Part shown: positions 17,739 through 26,293 of the stretch, piece by piece
How positions within the stretch are numbered: position 1 is the first letter of the stretch
Layout of the letters: each line of letters opens with the position of its first letter
Origin: Noviherbaspirillum sp. UKPF54
Lineage (GTDB): Bacteria; Pseudomonadota; Gammaproteobacteria; Burkholderiales; Burkholderiaceae_D
Length of the DNA: 64,000 nucleotides
Direction: 5' to 3'
Assembly: GCF_007874125.1 (NCBI RefSeq)
Contig: NZ_CP040128.1
Span: 2,790,001-2,854,000 of the forward strand
Program-made: the position numbers and the translations under genes
Notes under the pieces: generated by a model
The model's database searches: none
The model's input: the letters and a program-made list of their open reading frames with translations, nothing else
What the model was told of the DNA's origin: nothing

Positions 17739-19764
17739 ATCCTTTTCCCGGCGCCTGACCGGTTATTACGGCTGGTACACGGTCGGCTTCGTCATTTTCC
17801 TGCTGTCGCTCGCCATTCTCGAGCGTGAAGGCTTCCCGCGCCAGTGGATCGGCTACATGTTCATGTTTTCGTCCATCGTGCTGTATGCGGGCATCGGCGT
17901 TGTCAGCCGCACCTCGGACGTGCCGGAATATTACGTCGCCGGGCGGCGCGTGCCGGCGCTGTTCAATGGCATGGCGACCGCCGCCGACTGGATGTCGGCG
18001 GCCAGCTTCATCAGCCTGGCAGGCGGCCTGTACCTGATGGGATTTGACGGGCTGGCCTACATCATCGGCTGGACCGGCGGCTTCTGCCTGGTCGCGCTGC
18101 TGATCGCGCCCTTTCTCAACAAGTTCGGTCAGTACACTATTCCCGACTACCTGGCGATGCGCTATGCCGGACCCAAGGGCTGCAACGCGGTGCGCGTGCT
18201 GGCGGTGATCGCCACCGTGCTGGTCTCGTTCACCTACGTGGTGGCGCAGATCTACGGCGTCGGGCTGATCACCTCGCGCTTTACCGGCGTCGATTTCTCG
18301 GTCGGCATCTTCCTCGGCCTGGCCAGCATCCTGGTGTGCTCCTTCCTTGGCGGCATGCGCGCCATCACCTGGACCCAGGTGGCGCAGTACATCATCATCA
18401 TCATCGCCTACATGATTCCGGTAACCTGGCTGTCGGCCAAGCATACCGATTTCCCGATCCCACAGATCGCGTACGGGACAGCCCTGTCCAAGCTGGGCGA
18501 GCGCGAAAAGGAACTGAACAAGGACCCGAAGGAACAACAGGTGCGAGCGATCTTCCGGCAGCGCGCGGACGAATACGACGCCAGGCTCAAGGCGCTGCCG
18601 AAATCGTGGGAAGACGGACGCATCGAGATGCGCCGCCAGGTCGACGAGCTCAAGCGCGGCAACGCCTCGCTCATCGAGATCAAGGCCGCCATGCGCGAGA
18701 TGGCCGAGTATCCGCAGGACCCCGACGAGGCGCAGCGCAAGTGGAGCGAGGCCAAGGCGTTCAACCTGGCGCGCGCCGAACCGGTGACGCCGCATGCCCA
18801 GCCCTTCCCGGGCAAGGACAAGGCGACGTCCGACGCCAAGCGCAACAATTTCCTGGCGCTGGCGTTCTGCCTGATGCTGGGCACCGCTGCGCTGCCGCAC
18901 ATCCTGGTGCGCTTCTACACCACGCCGGGCGTCAGTGCGACGCGGCGGTCGGTGTTCTGGACCCTGTTCTTCATCATGCTGCTCTACATTACCGTGCCGG
19001 CGCTGGCGGTGCTGGTGAAATACGACATCTACACGTCGCTGGTCGGCACGCCGTTCTCCAAGCTGCCGGCCTGGGTGTCGTACTGGGCCAGCGTCGACAA
19101 GATCAATCCGCTGGTATCGATCACCGACCTCAACAAGGACGGCATCGTTCAGCTGGCCGAAATCGCGCTCGACGGCGATATCGTGGTGCTGGCCACGCCC
19201 GAGATCGCCGGCCTGCCGTACGTGATTTCCGGCCTGATCGCGGCCGGCGGGCTGGCCGCCGCGCTGTCGACCGCCGACGGCCTCTTGCTGACGATTTCCA
19301 ACGCGCTGTCGCACGACGTTTACTACAAGATTGTCGACCCCAGGGCATCGACCCAAAAGCGAGTGACCATCTCCAAGCTGCTGCTGCTGGTGGTCGCGCT
19401 GATCGCCGCCTACGCCGCCTCGCTCAAGCCCGGCGACATCCTGTCGATGGTGGGCGCTGCATTCTCGCTGGCGTCGTCAACGCTGTTCCCCGCACTGGTA
19501 TTGGGCGTTTTCTGGAAACGGGCGAACCAGCAAGGTGCAATCGCCGGCATGCTGGTCGGTTTCGGCATGTGCATCTACTACATGCTGCGCACCTATCCCA
19601 CGCTGGGCGGATCTGCCGCCAACCAGTGGTTCAGCATCGCGCCGATCTCGGCGGGTGTGTTCGGCGTGCCCGCCGGCTTGCTGGCGGTCGCCGTGGCCAG
19701 CCTGCTGACAGCGCCGCCGGACCAGCGCTCCTCGGCCCTGGTCGATCATATCCGGACACCCTGA
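17728..19764 (+). CDS. Sodium:solute symporter, VC_2705-like subfamily
   Basis: At 678 residues this is a large SSS-family permease with about 13 membrane helices. EYYVAGRRVPALFNGMATAADWMS and SFISLAGGLYLMGF near residues 67-105 are the conserved SSS core. A hydrophilic, highly charged insert of about 117 residues (256-372) splits the helices; I recall such an insert as a feature of the VC_2705 subfamily. Likely substrates are short organic acids such as acetate, by analogy with ActP, but this is inference. It is coupled to the DUF4212 gene. Confidence 0.9.
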   Translation: MPDKSFSRRLTGYYGWYTVGFVIFLLSLAILEREGFPRQWIGYMFMFSSIVLYAGIGVVSRTSDVPEYYVAGRRVPALFNGMATAADWMSAASFISLAGGLYLMGFDGLAYIIGWTGGFCLVALLIAPFLNKFGQYTIPDYLAMRYAGPKGCNAVRVLAVIATVLVSFTYVVAQIYGVGLITSRFTGVDFSVGIFLGLASILVCSFLGGMRAITWTQVAQYIIIIIAYMIPVTWLSAKHTDFPIPQIAYGTALSKLGEREKELNKDPKEQQVRAIFRQRADEYDARLKALPKSWEDGRIEMRRQVDELKRGNASLIEIKAAMREMAEYPQDPDEAQRKWSEAKAFNLARAEPVTPHAQPFPGKDKATSDAKRNNFLALAFCLMLGTAALPHILVRFYTTPGVSATRRSVFWTLFFIMLLYITVPALAVLVKYDIYTSLVGTPFSKLPAWVSYWASVDKINPLVSITDLNKDGIVQLAEIALDGDIVVLATPEIAGLPYVISGLIAAGGLAAALSTADGLLLTISNALSHDVYYKIVDPRASTQKRVTISKLLLLVVALIAAYAASLKPGDILSMVGAAFSLASSTLFPALVLGVFWKRANQQGAIAGMLVGFGMCIYYMLRTYPTLGGSAANQWFSIAPISAGVFGVPAGLLAVAVASLLTAPPDQRSSALVDHIRTP

Positions 19765-19772
19765 ATTCCCGG

Positions 19773-19801
19773 TTGGCATATTTCTTGATAGCCAGTAAAA
19801 C
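19773..19801 (+). promoter_or_regulatory. Probable sigma-70 promoter of the Anbu operon
   Basis: TTGGCA (19773-19778) and TAAAAC (19796-19801) are separated by exactly 17 bases and lie 24 bases before the ATP-grasp start codon. This places a promoter just after the symporter gene and suggests that the Anbu operon is transcribed separately. Confidence 0.55.
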
Positions 19802-19824
19802 GTCCACTTCGACGAAACACCGCC

Positions 19825-21240
19825 ATGCCTGATTTTTTCGACGAGATGTATGCGGATGCGTCGTCATCCGTACGAGGGCACTACCGGCATTTCGCAGCCT
19901 GGCTGGAAGAGCAGCCGCCGGAAGTCGTCAGCCGCAAGCGCGCCGAATCCGACCTGATTTTCCGCCGGGTCGGCATCACGTTCGCGGTCTATGGCAACGA
20001 TGCCGGCACCGAACGCCTGATCCCGTTCGACATCATCCCGCGCATCATCCCCGCCGCCGAATGGGCGCAGCTGGAAGCCGGCCTGGTGCAGCGCGTACGG
20101 GCGCTGAACATGTTCATCCACGACATCTACCATGACCAGGCGATCGTGAAGGCAGGAGTGATTCCGCCCGAGCAGATCTTCCGGAATGCGCAGTACCGCC
20201 CAGAGATGCAAGGCATCGCCGTCGCCTCTGACATCTATGCGCATATCGCCGGGATCGACATCGTGCGTGCCGGCCAAGGCGAGTTCTACGTGCTCGAAGA
20301 TAATCTGCGCGTGCCGTCCGGCGTGTCCTACATGCTGGAAGACCGCAAGATGATGATGCGGCTGTTTCCGGAACTGTTTGCCCGCCACAAGATCGCGCCG
20401 GTGGCGCACTACCCGGACTTGCTGCTCGATAACCTGCGCTCGGTCGCGCCGCTGGGCGTAACCGATCCCACCGTGGTCGTGATGACACCCGGCATGTATA
20501 ACTCGGCGTATTTCGAGCACGCATTCCTGGCGCAACAAATGGGAGTGGAGCTGGTCGAAGGAAAGGATTTGTTCGTCAACGACAATGCGGTGTACATGCG
20601 CACCACGCACGGCCCGAAGCGCGTCGACGTAATTTACCGTCGTATCGACGACGACTTCCTCGACCCGCTCGCGTTCCGCGCCGATTCGTCGCTGGGGGTT
20701 CCGGGTCTGCTGTCGGTGTACCGCTCGGGCCGCGTCACGCTCGCCAATGCGATCGGCACCGGGGTGGCCGACGACAAGTCGATCTACCCCTACGTGCCGG
20801 ACATGATCAAGTTTTACCTGTCGGAGCAGCCCATTCTGAACAACGTGCCGACCTGGCAATGCCGCAGGAAAGAGGATCTGGACTACACGCTGGCGCACCT
20901 GCCGGAACTGGTGGTCAAGGAAGTGCACGGCGCCGGCGGCTACGGCATGCTGGTCGGACCGGCATCGAGCAAGGACGAAATCGCCTCGTTCCGGCAGCGC
21001 CTGCTGGCGCGGCCGGACGCCTACATCGCGCAGCCGACGCTGGCCTTGTCCGCCTGCCCGACCTATGTCGAATCGGGCATTGCGCCGCGCCATATCGACC
21101 TGCGCCCGTTCGTGCTGTCGGGGAAAACGATTTCGATGGTGCGCGGCGGCCTGACGCGCGTGGCGCTGAAGGAAGGCTCGCTGGTGGTGAATTCGTCGCA
21201 GGGCGGCGGGACCAAAGACACTTGGGTACTGGAGAAGTAA
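19825..21240 (+). CDS. Circularly permuted type 2 ATP-grasp protein (Anbu operon)
   Basis: The 471-residue protein belongs to the DUF404/DUF407 circularly permuted ATP-grasp family. Visible blocks include GITFAVYGNDAGTERLIPFD, EFYVLEDNLRVPSGVSYM, VVKEVHGAGGYGMLVGP and HIDLRPFVLSGKTISM. Such enzymes are thought to form peptide-like amide bonds with ATP, possibly tagging peptides. It begins the conserved set ATP-grasp, alpha-E, transglutaminase and Anbu. The substrate is unknown; the link with proteolysis comes from genome context in this family. Confidence 0.92.
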   Translation: MPDFFDEMYADASSSVRGHYRHFAAWLEEQPPEVVSRKRAESDLIFRRVGITFAVYGNDAGTERLIPFDIIPRIIPAAEWAQLEAGLVQRVRALNMFIHDIYHDQAIVKAGVIPPEQIFRNAQYRPEMQGIAVASDIYAHIAGIDIVRAGQGEFYVLEDNLRVPSGVSYMLEDRKMMMRLFPELFARHKIAPVAHYPDLLLDNLRSVAPLGVTDPTVVVMTPGMYNSAYFEHAFLAQQMGVELVEGKDLFVNDNAVYMRTTHGPKRVDVIYRRIDDDFLDPLAFRADSSLGVPGLLSVYRSGRVTLANAIGTGVADDKSIYPYVPDMIKFYLSEQPILNNVPTWQCRRKEDLDYTLAHLPELVVKEVHGAGGYGMLVGPASSKDEIASFRQRLLARPDAYIAQPTLALSACPTYVESGIAPRHIDLRPFVLSGKTISMVRGGLTRVALKEGSLVVNSSQGGGTKDTWVLEK

Positions 21241-21255
21241 TTCGGGAGAAATAGC

Positions 21256-22218
21256 ATGCTCAGCCGCACCGCCGATCACCTGTTCTGGATGGCCCGCTAC
21301 ACCGAGCGCGCCGAAAACACCGCGCGCATGCTCGATGTGAACGTGCAGACCGCCCTGCTGCCGCAATCGGCGCATGCCGCCGAACAGGGCTGGCGCGCGA
21401 TGCTCGGCATTTCCGAACTGCTGGACGCCTTCGACGACAAGTACGGCTTGCTGACTGCGAAAGACGTCATCGACTTCATGGTGCGCGATCCCGACAATCC
21501 ATCCTCAATTGCGGCATGCCTCACCCAGGCGCGCGAGAATGCGCGCGCGGTGCGCGGCACGCTCACCACCGAAGTATGGGAAACCCACAACACGACCTGG
21601 CTCGACCTGCAGGGCAAGCTCGACACCGGCCAGCTGGAGCGCGATCCGAGCGCATTTTTCGAATGGGTCAAGTACCGCTCCCACCTGTCGCGCGGCGTCA
21701 CCATCGGCACCATGCTCAGGGATGAAGCGTTCTACTTCATTCGCCTCGGCACCCACCTGGAACGCGCCGACAACACCGCGCGCATCCTCGACGTGAAATT
21801 CCACGGCGCCGCCGCTTCGCCGCACTCGGACATCGATCCGGACGAGGAATTGCAGCGCGACTTCTACTATTGGGCGGCGCTGCTGCGCTCGGTGTCCGGC
21901 TTCGAGAATTACCGCAAGGTGTACCGCGACGTGATCACGCCGCAGCGCGTGGCGGAACTGCTGATCCTGCGCGCCGACATGCCACGCTCGCTGCTGGCTT
22001 GCGTGGAAGAAGTGGCGGCCAACCTGAAGCAGGTGCGCAACGACGTATCCGCCGACACCGAACGCTTTGCCGGCAAGCTGCTTGCAGAACTCAGGTTCGG
22101 CAGCATCGAGGAAATCCTCGCGGGCGGCTTGCACGGCTTCCTGACGCAATTCCTCGAACGCATGTTCGAACTCGGCAATCGCGTCAGCCGCGACTTCCTG
22201 GTGCCGCTGGCGGCGTAG
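21256..22218 (+). CDS. Alpha-E domain protein (Anbu operon)
   Basis: The 320-residue, all-helical protein is an alpha-E (DUF403) family member. It opens MLSRTADHLFWMARYTERAEN, and a second related segment FYFIRLGTHLERADNTARILDVK lies near residue 157, giving an internally repeated helix pattern. Its biochemical role is not known; it is almost always encoded beside a circularly permuted ATP-grasp gene, sometimes fused to it. It starts 15 bases after the ATP-grasp stop and precedes the transglutaminase gene by 11 bases. Confidence 0.92.
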   Translation: MLSRTADHLFWMARYTERAENTARMLDVNVQTALLPQSAHAAEQGWRAMLGISELLDAFDDKYGLLTAKDVIDFMVRDPDNPSSIAACLTQARENARAVRGTLTTEVWETHNTTWLDLQGKLDTGQLERDPSAFFEWVKYRSHLSRGVTIGTMLRDEAFYFIRLGTHLERADNTARILDVKFHGAAASPHSDIDPDEELQRDFYYWAALLRSVSGFENYRKVYRDVITPQRVAELLILRADMPRSLLACVEEVAANLKQVRNDVSADTERFAGKLLAELRFGSIEEILAGGLHGFLTQFLERMFELGNRVSRDFLVPLAA

Positions 22219-22229
22219 AAGAACCTGTC

Positions 22230-23033
22230 ATGCAACTGACTATCCGCCACGAAACGGTGTACCGCTACACCGCCCCGCTGTCCTACACGATCCAGCAGCT
22301 GCGCCTGTCGCCGCGCCTGGAGGCGCATCAGCGTCCGCTGTCGTGGCACATCGCCACGCCCGGCCGGCGCCATGAATTTGTCGATGCCTTCGGCAATATA
22401 AGCCACATGCTGACCATCACCGGCATGCACGACGAAGTGCGCATCGTTGCGGCCGGCACGGTCAGCGTGATGCCGCTCGACCGCGGCCGGCTGGCAGACG
22501 CCGGCGCCCTGTCGCCACTGGTGTTTACGGTGCCGACCCGGCTGGCGCAAGCCGACGACGCATTGGCCGAGTTCGCAAACAGGCATCTGCATCCGGGCGC
22601 GCGCAGCACCGACCTGCTGGGGCTGGCCGAAGCCATCCGCGGCACGGTCGCCTATCGCAGCGGCGCCACCGTCGTCACCACGGCCGCCGCCGACGCCTTG
22701 CGCCTGGGCCAGGGCGTATGCCAGGATCACGCCCACCTGTTCATCGCCTGCTGCCATGTGCACGGCATCCCCGCCCGCTACGTATCCGGCTATATCGATC
22801 CGGGCGACACCGCACACGCGGAAAGCCATGCATGGGTCGACGTGTGGGTGGAAGAGGCCGATTTCCGCGGCTGGGTCAGCATCGATGTCACCCACGCCAG
22901 GTTTGCCGACGACTCGCACTGCCGGCTGGCGATCGGGCGCGACTACGAGTCGGCGGCGCCTGTGCGCGGCGTGCGGCACGGCGGCGGCGCCGAATCGCTC
23001 GCGGTCGAGGTCGACGTCGCGCCGGCCGGATAG
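22230..23033 (+). CDS. Transglutaminase-like cysteine protease (Anbu operon)
   Basis: The 267-residue protein has an N-terminal beta domain (MQLTIRHETVYRYTAPLSY, about residues 1-85) and a transglutaminase/protease-like core with the triad Cys164 in GVCQDHAHLFIACC, His200 in ESHAWVDVWVE and Asp219 in SIDVTH. Enzymes of this group probably hydrolyse or transfer amide bonds. The frame is open well upstream in the overlapping alpha-E gene, but the ATG at 22230 starts the domain. It is the third gene of the Anbu set. Confidence 0.92.
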   Translation: MQLTIRHETVYRYTAPLSYTIQQLRLSPRLEAHQRPLSWHIATPGRRHEFVDAFGNISHMLTITGMHDEVRIVAAGTVSVMPLDRGRLADAGALSPLVFTVPTRLAQADDALAEFANRHLHPGARSTDLLGLAEAIRGTVAYRSGATVVTTAAADALRLGQGVCQDHAHLFIACCHVHGIPARYVSGYIDPGDTAHAESHAWVDVWVEEADFRGWVSIDVTHARFADDSHCRLAIGRDYESAAPVRGVRHGGGAESLAVEVDVAPAG

Positions 23034-23093
23034 CCGCGCCTTGCTGCGGCAGCCATCCTGTAGAATCCCCCTTTTGCATCCGGTTTTGCGATC

Positions 23094-23972
23094 ATGACTT
23101 ACTGCGTCGCCATGCGCCTCGACACGGGGCTGGTATTTCTGTCCGATTCGCGCACCAACGCCGGCGTCGACCAGGTCGGCACCTTCCGCAAGATGACGGT
23201 GTACGAAAACCCGGGCGATCGCATGATGGTCCTGATGACTTCGGGGAACCTGTCGATTTCACAATCGATCCGTCAGATCATCGGCGAGCGTACCGCGGCC
23301 AGCGGCAAGAGCGTGTGGACGGCGAACTCGATGTACGAGGCCGCGCAGATCGTGGGCGAAGCCGTCCGTGCAGTATATGAACGCGACGCGAAATCCCTGC
23401 GCGACTTCGGCATCGATTTCAATGTCAGCCTCATCTTCGGCGGCCAGATCAAGGGCGAACGCTGCCGCCTGTTCCAGGTTTACGCCGCCGGCAATTTCAT
23501 CGAAGCGCACAACGAGAACACCTATTTCCAGATCGGCGAGGCGAAATACGGCAAGCCGATCATCGACCGCGTGATCACGCCCGCCACGCCGCTCGACGAA
23601 GCCGCCAAGTGCGCCCTGATCTCGATGGATTCGACCTTGCGCTCGAACATCTCGGTCGGCCTGCCGCTCGACCTGCTGGTCTACGAAAGCGAGCGTCTGG
23701 CCGTCACGCGCTTCGTGACGATCGATGACAAGAACCGGTATTTCCAGATGATCCGCGCCACCTGGGGGCAGCAATTGAAGAGCGTGTTCGAGAACCTGTC
23801 CGATCCGGTCTGGAACGCGGTGCCCGATGCCGCCGCCAACGCCCTGTCGACTTCCGCCACGGCCAGCCAGCCGGTGCGCGTGCCGCCGCCGCACAGCGTC
23901 GCCAGCACCGACATGCATCCGGCGCCGCCACAGACGGTGGCGCAGCAGAACGGCGGCGATTCCCAGCACTGA
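23094..23972 (+). CDS. Anbu proteasome-homologue peptidase with long C-terminal tail
   Basis: This 292-residue protein is the Anbu (COG3484) member of the Ntn-hydrolase/proteasome beta family. It has no propeptide: Thr2, exposed after Met removal, is the expected nucleophile, with Asp18 in FLSDSRTNAG and Lys33 in TFRKM at proteasome-like spacing. GQIKGERCRLFQVYAAGNFIE is a typical core strand pair. The fold ends near residue 240; residues 245-292 form a Pro/Ala/Ser/Gln-rich tail not expected in the usual form of about 245 residues. A 60-base gap precedes it, then a terminator follows. Anbu assembles into open helical rings in other species; substrates are unknown. Confidence 0.92.
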   Translation: MTYCVAMRLDTGLVFLSDSRTNAGVDQVGTFRKMTVYENPGDRMMVLMTSGNLSISQSIRQIIGERTAASGKSVWTANSMYEAAQIVGEAVRAVYERDAKSLRDFGIDFNVSLIFGGQIKGERCRLFQVYAAGNFIEAHNENTYFQIGEAKYGKPIIDRVITPATPLDEAAKCALISMDSTLRSNISVGLPLDLLVYESERLAVTRFVTIDDKNRYFQMIRATWGQQLKSVFENLSDPVWNAVPDAAANALSTSATASQPVRVPPPHSVASTDMHPAPPQTVAQQNGGDSQH

Positions 23973-24011
23973 GTATGCGAAACGGACGATAAAAGTACCG
24001 GCGCAAAAGAA

Positions 24012-24043
24012 AATGGCTGCAAGGATTTCCCCTTGCAGCCATT
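24012..24043. terminator. Bidirectional terminator between Anbu and purM
   Basis: AATGGCTGCAAGG (24012-24024) is the exact complement of CCTTGCAGCCATT (24031-24043), giving a perfect 13-bp stem with a 6-base loop between two convergent genes. A-rich flanking on the left gives a T-tract for minus-strand transcripts (purM); on the right the T-content is moderate. Confidence 0.75.
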
Positions 24044-24062
24044 CATTCAACGGTGCGGCAAC

Positions 24063-25106
24063 TTAAACGACGATCGTCTGCGCTTCGTTTCCTTGACGCT
24101 CGCGGATCTCGCCGATGCGGCTGACCGTTTCGCCTGCCGCTTTCAGCTGCGCAATGGCCGCATCCGCGTTTTCCTTCGCGACGATCACTACCATGCCGAT
24201 GCCGCAGTTGAACACGCGGTGCATTTCATCATCAGCCACGCCGCCGTGCTGCTGCAGCCAGGTGAACAGTGGCGGCATAGTCCAGGCGTCGCGGTGCAGA
24301 ACGGCCGTCAGGTTGTCGCGCAATACGCGCGGCACGTTCTCGACCAGGCCGCCGCCGGTGATGTGCGCCATGCCTTTGACTTCCAGCTTTTCCATCAATG
24401 CCAGCAGAGGCTTCACATAGATGCGGGTCGGCTCCAGCAGCACGTCGGCCAGACGGCGGCCATGGAAATCGGCGTTCAGGTCGGGCTGCGCCACCGAAAT
24501 GATCTTGCGCACCAGCGAGTAGCCGTTGGAATGCGCGCCGGAAGACGCCAGACCCAGCACCACGTCGCCCGGCACGATCTTGCTGCCGTCGATGATCTTG
24601 GATTTTTCGACCGCGCCGACCGCGAAGCCGGCCAGGTCGTATTCGCCATCCGGGTACATGCTGGGCATCTCGGCGGTTTCGCCGCCGATCAGTGCGCAGC
24701 CGGCCAGTTCGCACCCCTTGGCGACGCCCTTGATGACGTCGGTGGCGGAGGCCACGTCCAACTTGCCGCAGGCGAAATAATCGAGGAAGAACAGCGGTTC
24801 GGCGCCCTGCACCAGGATGTCGTTGACGCTCATCGCGACCAGGTCGATGCCGACCGTGTCATGCTTGTTCAGGTGGAAAGCCAGCTTGAGCTTGGTGCCG
24901 ACGCCGTCGGTCCCCGATACCAGCACCGGTTCCTTGTACTTCTTGCTGACCTCGAACAGGGCGCCGAATCCGCCGATTCCGCCCAGCACGCCTTCGCGCA
25001 TGGTGCGTTTGGCAAACGGCTTGATCGCTTCGACCAAGGCATCGCCTGCGTCGATGTCAACACCGGCGTCGCGGTAGGAAAGGGAGACGTTGGAAGTGGA
25101 ACTCAT
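24063..25106 (-). CDS. purM: Phosphoribosylformylglycinamidine cyclo-ligase (AIR synthetase)
   Basis: The 347-residue enzyme shows the PurM signatures [18 protein letters not shown] at the N-terminus, [38 protein letters not shown] and [12 protein letters not shown]. It closes the imidazole ring of 5-aminoimidazole ribotide in de novo purine synthesis, using ATP. The length equals that of E. coli PurM. It stands alone, divergent from the perM-hda operon, with a dyad-rich intergenic region between them. Confidence 0.97.
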   Translation of the reverse strand: MSSTSNVSLSYRDAGVDIDAGDALVEAIKPFAKRTMREGVLGGIGGFGALFEVSKKYKEPVLVSGTDGVGTKLKLAFHLNKHDTVGIDLVAMSVNDILVQGAEPLFFLDYFACGKLDVASATDVIKGVAKGCELAGCALIGGETAEMPSMYPDGEYDLAGFAVGAVEKSKIIDGSKIVPGDVVLGLASSGAHSNGYSLVRKIISVAQPDLNADFHGRRLADVLLEPTRIYVKPLLALMEKLEVKGMAHITGGGLVENVPRVLRDNLTAVLHRDAWTMPPLFTWLQQHGGVADDEMHRVFNCGIGMVVIVAKENADAAIAQLKAAGETVSRIGEIRERQGNEAQTIVV

Positions 25107-25130
25107 GATGTGATCGGTGATAGAGGCGGT

Positions 25131-25176
25131 AAAATAGGCAGTTTGAACCGAAAAAGTTCAAGCAAACCGCTATTTT
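25131..25176. repeat. Interrupted dyad in the purM/perM divergent promoter region
   Basis: AAAATAG (25131-25137) is mirrored by CTATTTT (25170-25176), and inside them GTTTGAAC (25141-25148) is partly complementary to GTTCAAGCAAAC (25156-25167), around CGAAAAA. Both outer arms contain a TAAAAT-like hexamer, so this could be an operator or part of two divergent promoters. It does not match the PurR consensus. Confidence 0.4.
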
Positions 25177-25207
25177 AACAAACCGCTCAGATCGCCCCAG
25201 CCTTTCC

Positions 25208-26293
25208 ATGCCATTTTCTTTCAGTTCCGAGCAAAAACAGACGGTGTTATGGCTTGCGCTCGCGCTCGGACTGGTTGCCTTATTGATAAAACTAGGGCCT
25301 ATCCTGGCGCCGTTCGTGGCCGCCGCCATCATGGCGTATGCGCTCAACCCGGTCGTCGACTGGCTGTCGACCAAGGGAGTCAAGAAACTCGCGCTGCCGC
25401 GCCAGCTGGCGGTGCTGGTCGTGATCCTGCTGGTATTTGCAGTCCTGCTGGTCCTGGCGCTGATCGTGATTCCGGTCATACAAAAGGAAATTCCGCTGCT
25501 GCAGGAACAGATCCCCAGCTTCCTCGCCAAGATCAACGCGGCCGTCGCCCCGAAGCTGCACGAACTGGGCATCCACGTGCGCCTGGACGGCACCGGCGTC
25601 AAACGCATCCTGTCACAGTATTTCAGCGCCAGCGGCGATGAAACCTGGAGCAAGCTGCTCGCCTCGGTGAAGGTCGGCGGCGTTGCCTTGCTGGGCTGGC
25701 TCGTGACGCTGGCACTGGTGCCGATTGCACTGTTTTATCTGTTGTTGGATTGGCACGCCATCCTGCAGCGGGTCGAGAACATGATTCCGCGCCGCTGGGC
25801 CGCGCGGACGGTGGGGCTGGCACACGAAGTGGACCAGTTGCTGGCGCAATACCTGCGCGGACAACTGGCGGTGATGCTGGCGCTGTGCATTTATTATTCG
25901 GTATCGCTCGGCATCGCCGGCCTGGAGGTCGCCCTCCCGGTCGGGATCATCACCGGCCTGCTGATCTTCATCCCCTATATCGGCTTCGGCCTGGGCATGA
26001 TCCTGGCGCTGATCGCCGCCGTGCTCCAGTTCGACGGCTTGCACGGCCTGGTGGTGGTAGCCACCGTCTACGGCATCGGCCAGGTCATCGAAGGCTTTTT
26101 CCTGACGCCGCGCCTGGTCGGCGAGCGCATTGGCCTGCATCCGCTGACCGTGATTTTCGCGCTGCTCGCCTTCGGCCAGCTGTTCGGCTTCGTCGGCGTC
26201 CTGCTCGCCCTGCCGGCATCCGCCATTCTGGCGGTCGCATTCAAGCATGTGCGCATTCATTATTTCAACAGCAGCTTTTATCGTCAGTCATGA
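25208..26293 (+). CDS. AI-2E/PerM-family membrane transporter
   Basis: The 361-residue protein has about eight membrane helices in the PerM/YhhT layout: an N-terminal helix pair ending at PFVAAAIMAYALNPVVDWL, a central soluble region (about 95-150), and the conserved C-terminal motifs LPVGIITGLLIFIPYIGFGLG and EGFFLTPRLVGERIGLHPL. Family members move small molecules or ions (TqsA with AI-2; others sodium/proton exchange), so the substrate is uncertain. Its stop overlaps the hda start (ATGA), a conserved pairing in Burkholderiales. Confidence 0.88.
   Translation: MPFSFSSEQKQTVLWLALALGLVALLIKLGPILAPFVAAAIMAYALNPVVDWLSTKGVKKLALPRQLAVLVVILLVFAVLLVLALIVIPVIQKEIPLLQEQIPSFLAKINAAVAPKLHELGIHVRLDGTGVKRILSQYFSASGDETWSKLLASVKVGGVALLGWLVTLALVPIALFYLLLDWHAILQRVENMIPRRWAARTVGLAHEVDQLLAQYLRGQLAVMLALCIYYSVSLGIAGLEVALPVGIITGLLIFIPYIGFGLGMILALIAAVLQFDGLHGLVVVATVYGIGQVIEGFFLTPRLVGERIGLHPLTVIFALLAFGQLFGFVGVLLALPASAILAVAFKHVRIHYFNSSFYRQS

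Noticed and set aside
17596..19356. A 586-codon open frame antisense to the symporter
   Set aside because: Its composition (Arg/His/Gln-rich, no motif) is that of a shadow frame; the plus-strand product has clear SSS-family helices.
25141..25167. Possible PurR operator upstream of purM
   Set aside because: GCAAACCG and GTTTGAAC resemble parts of the PurR box, but the full ACGCAAACGTTTGCGT pattern is not present.
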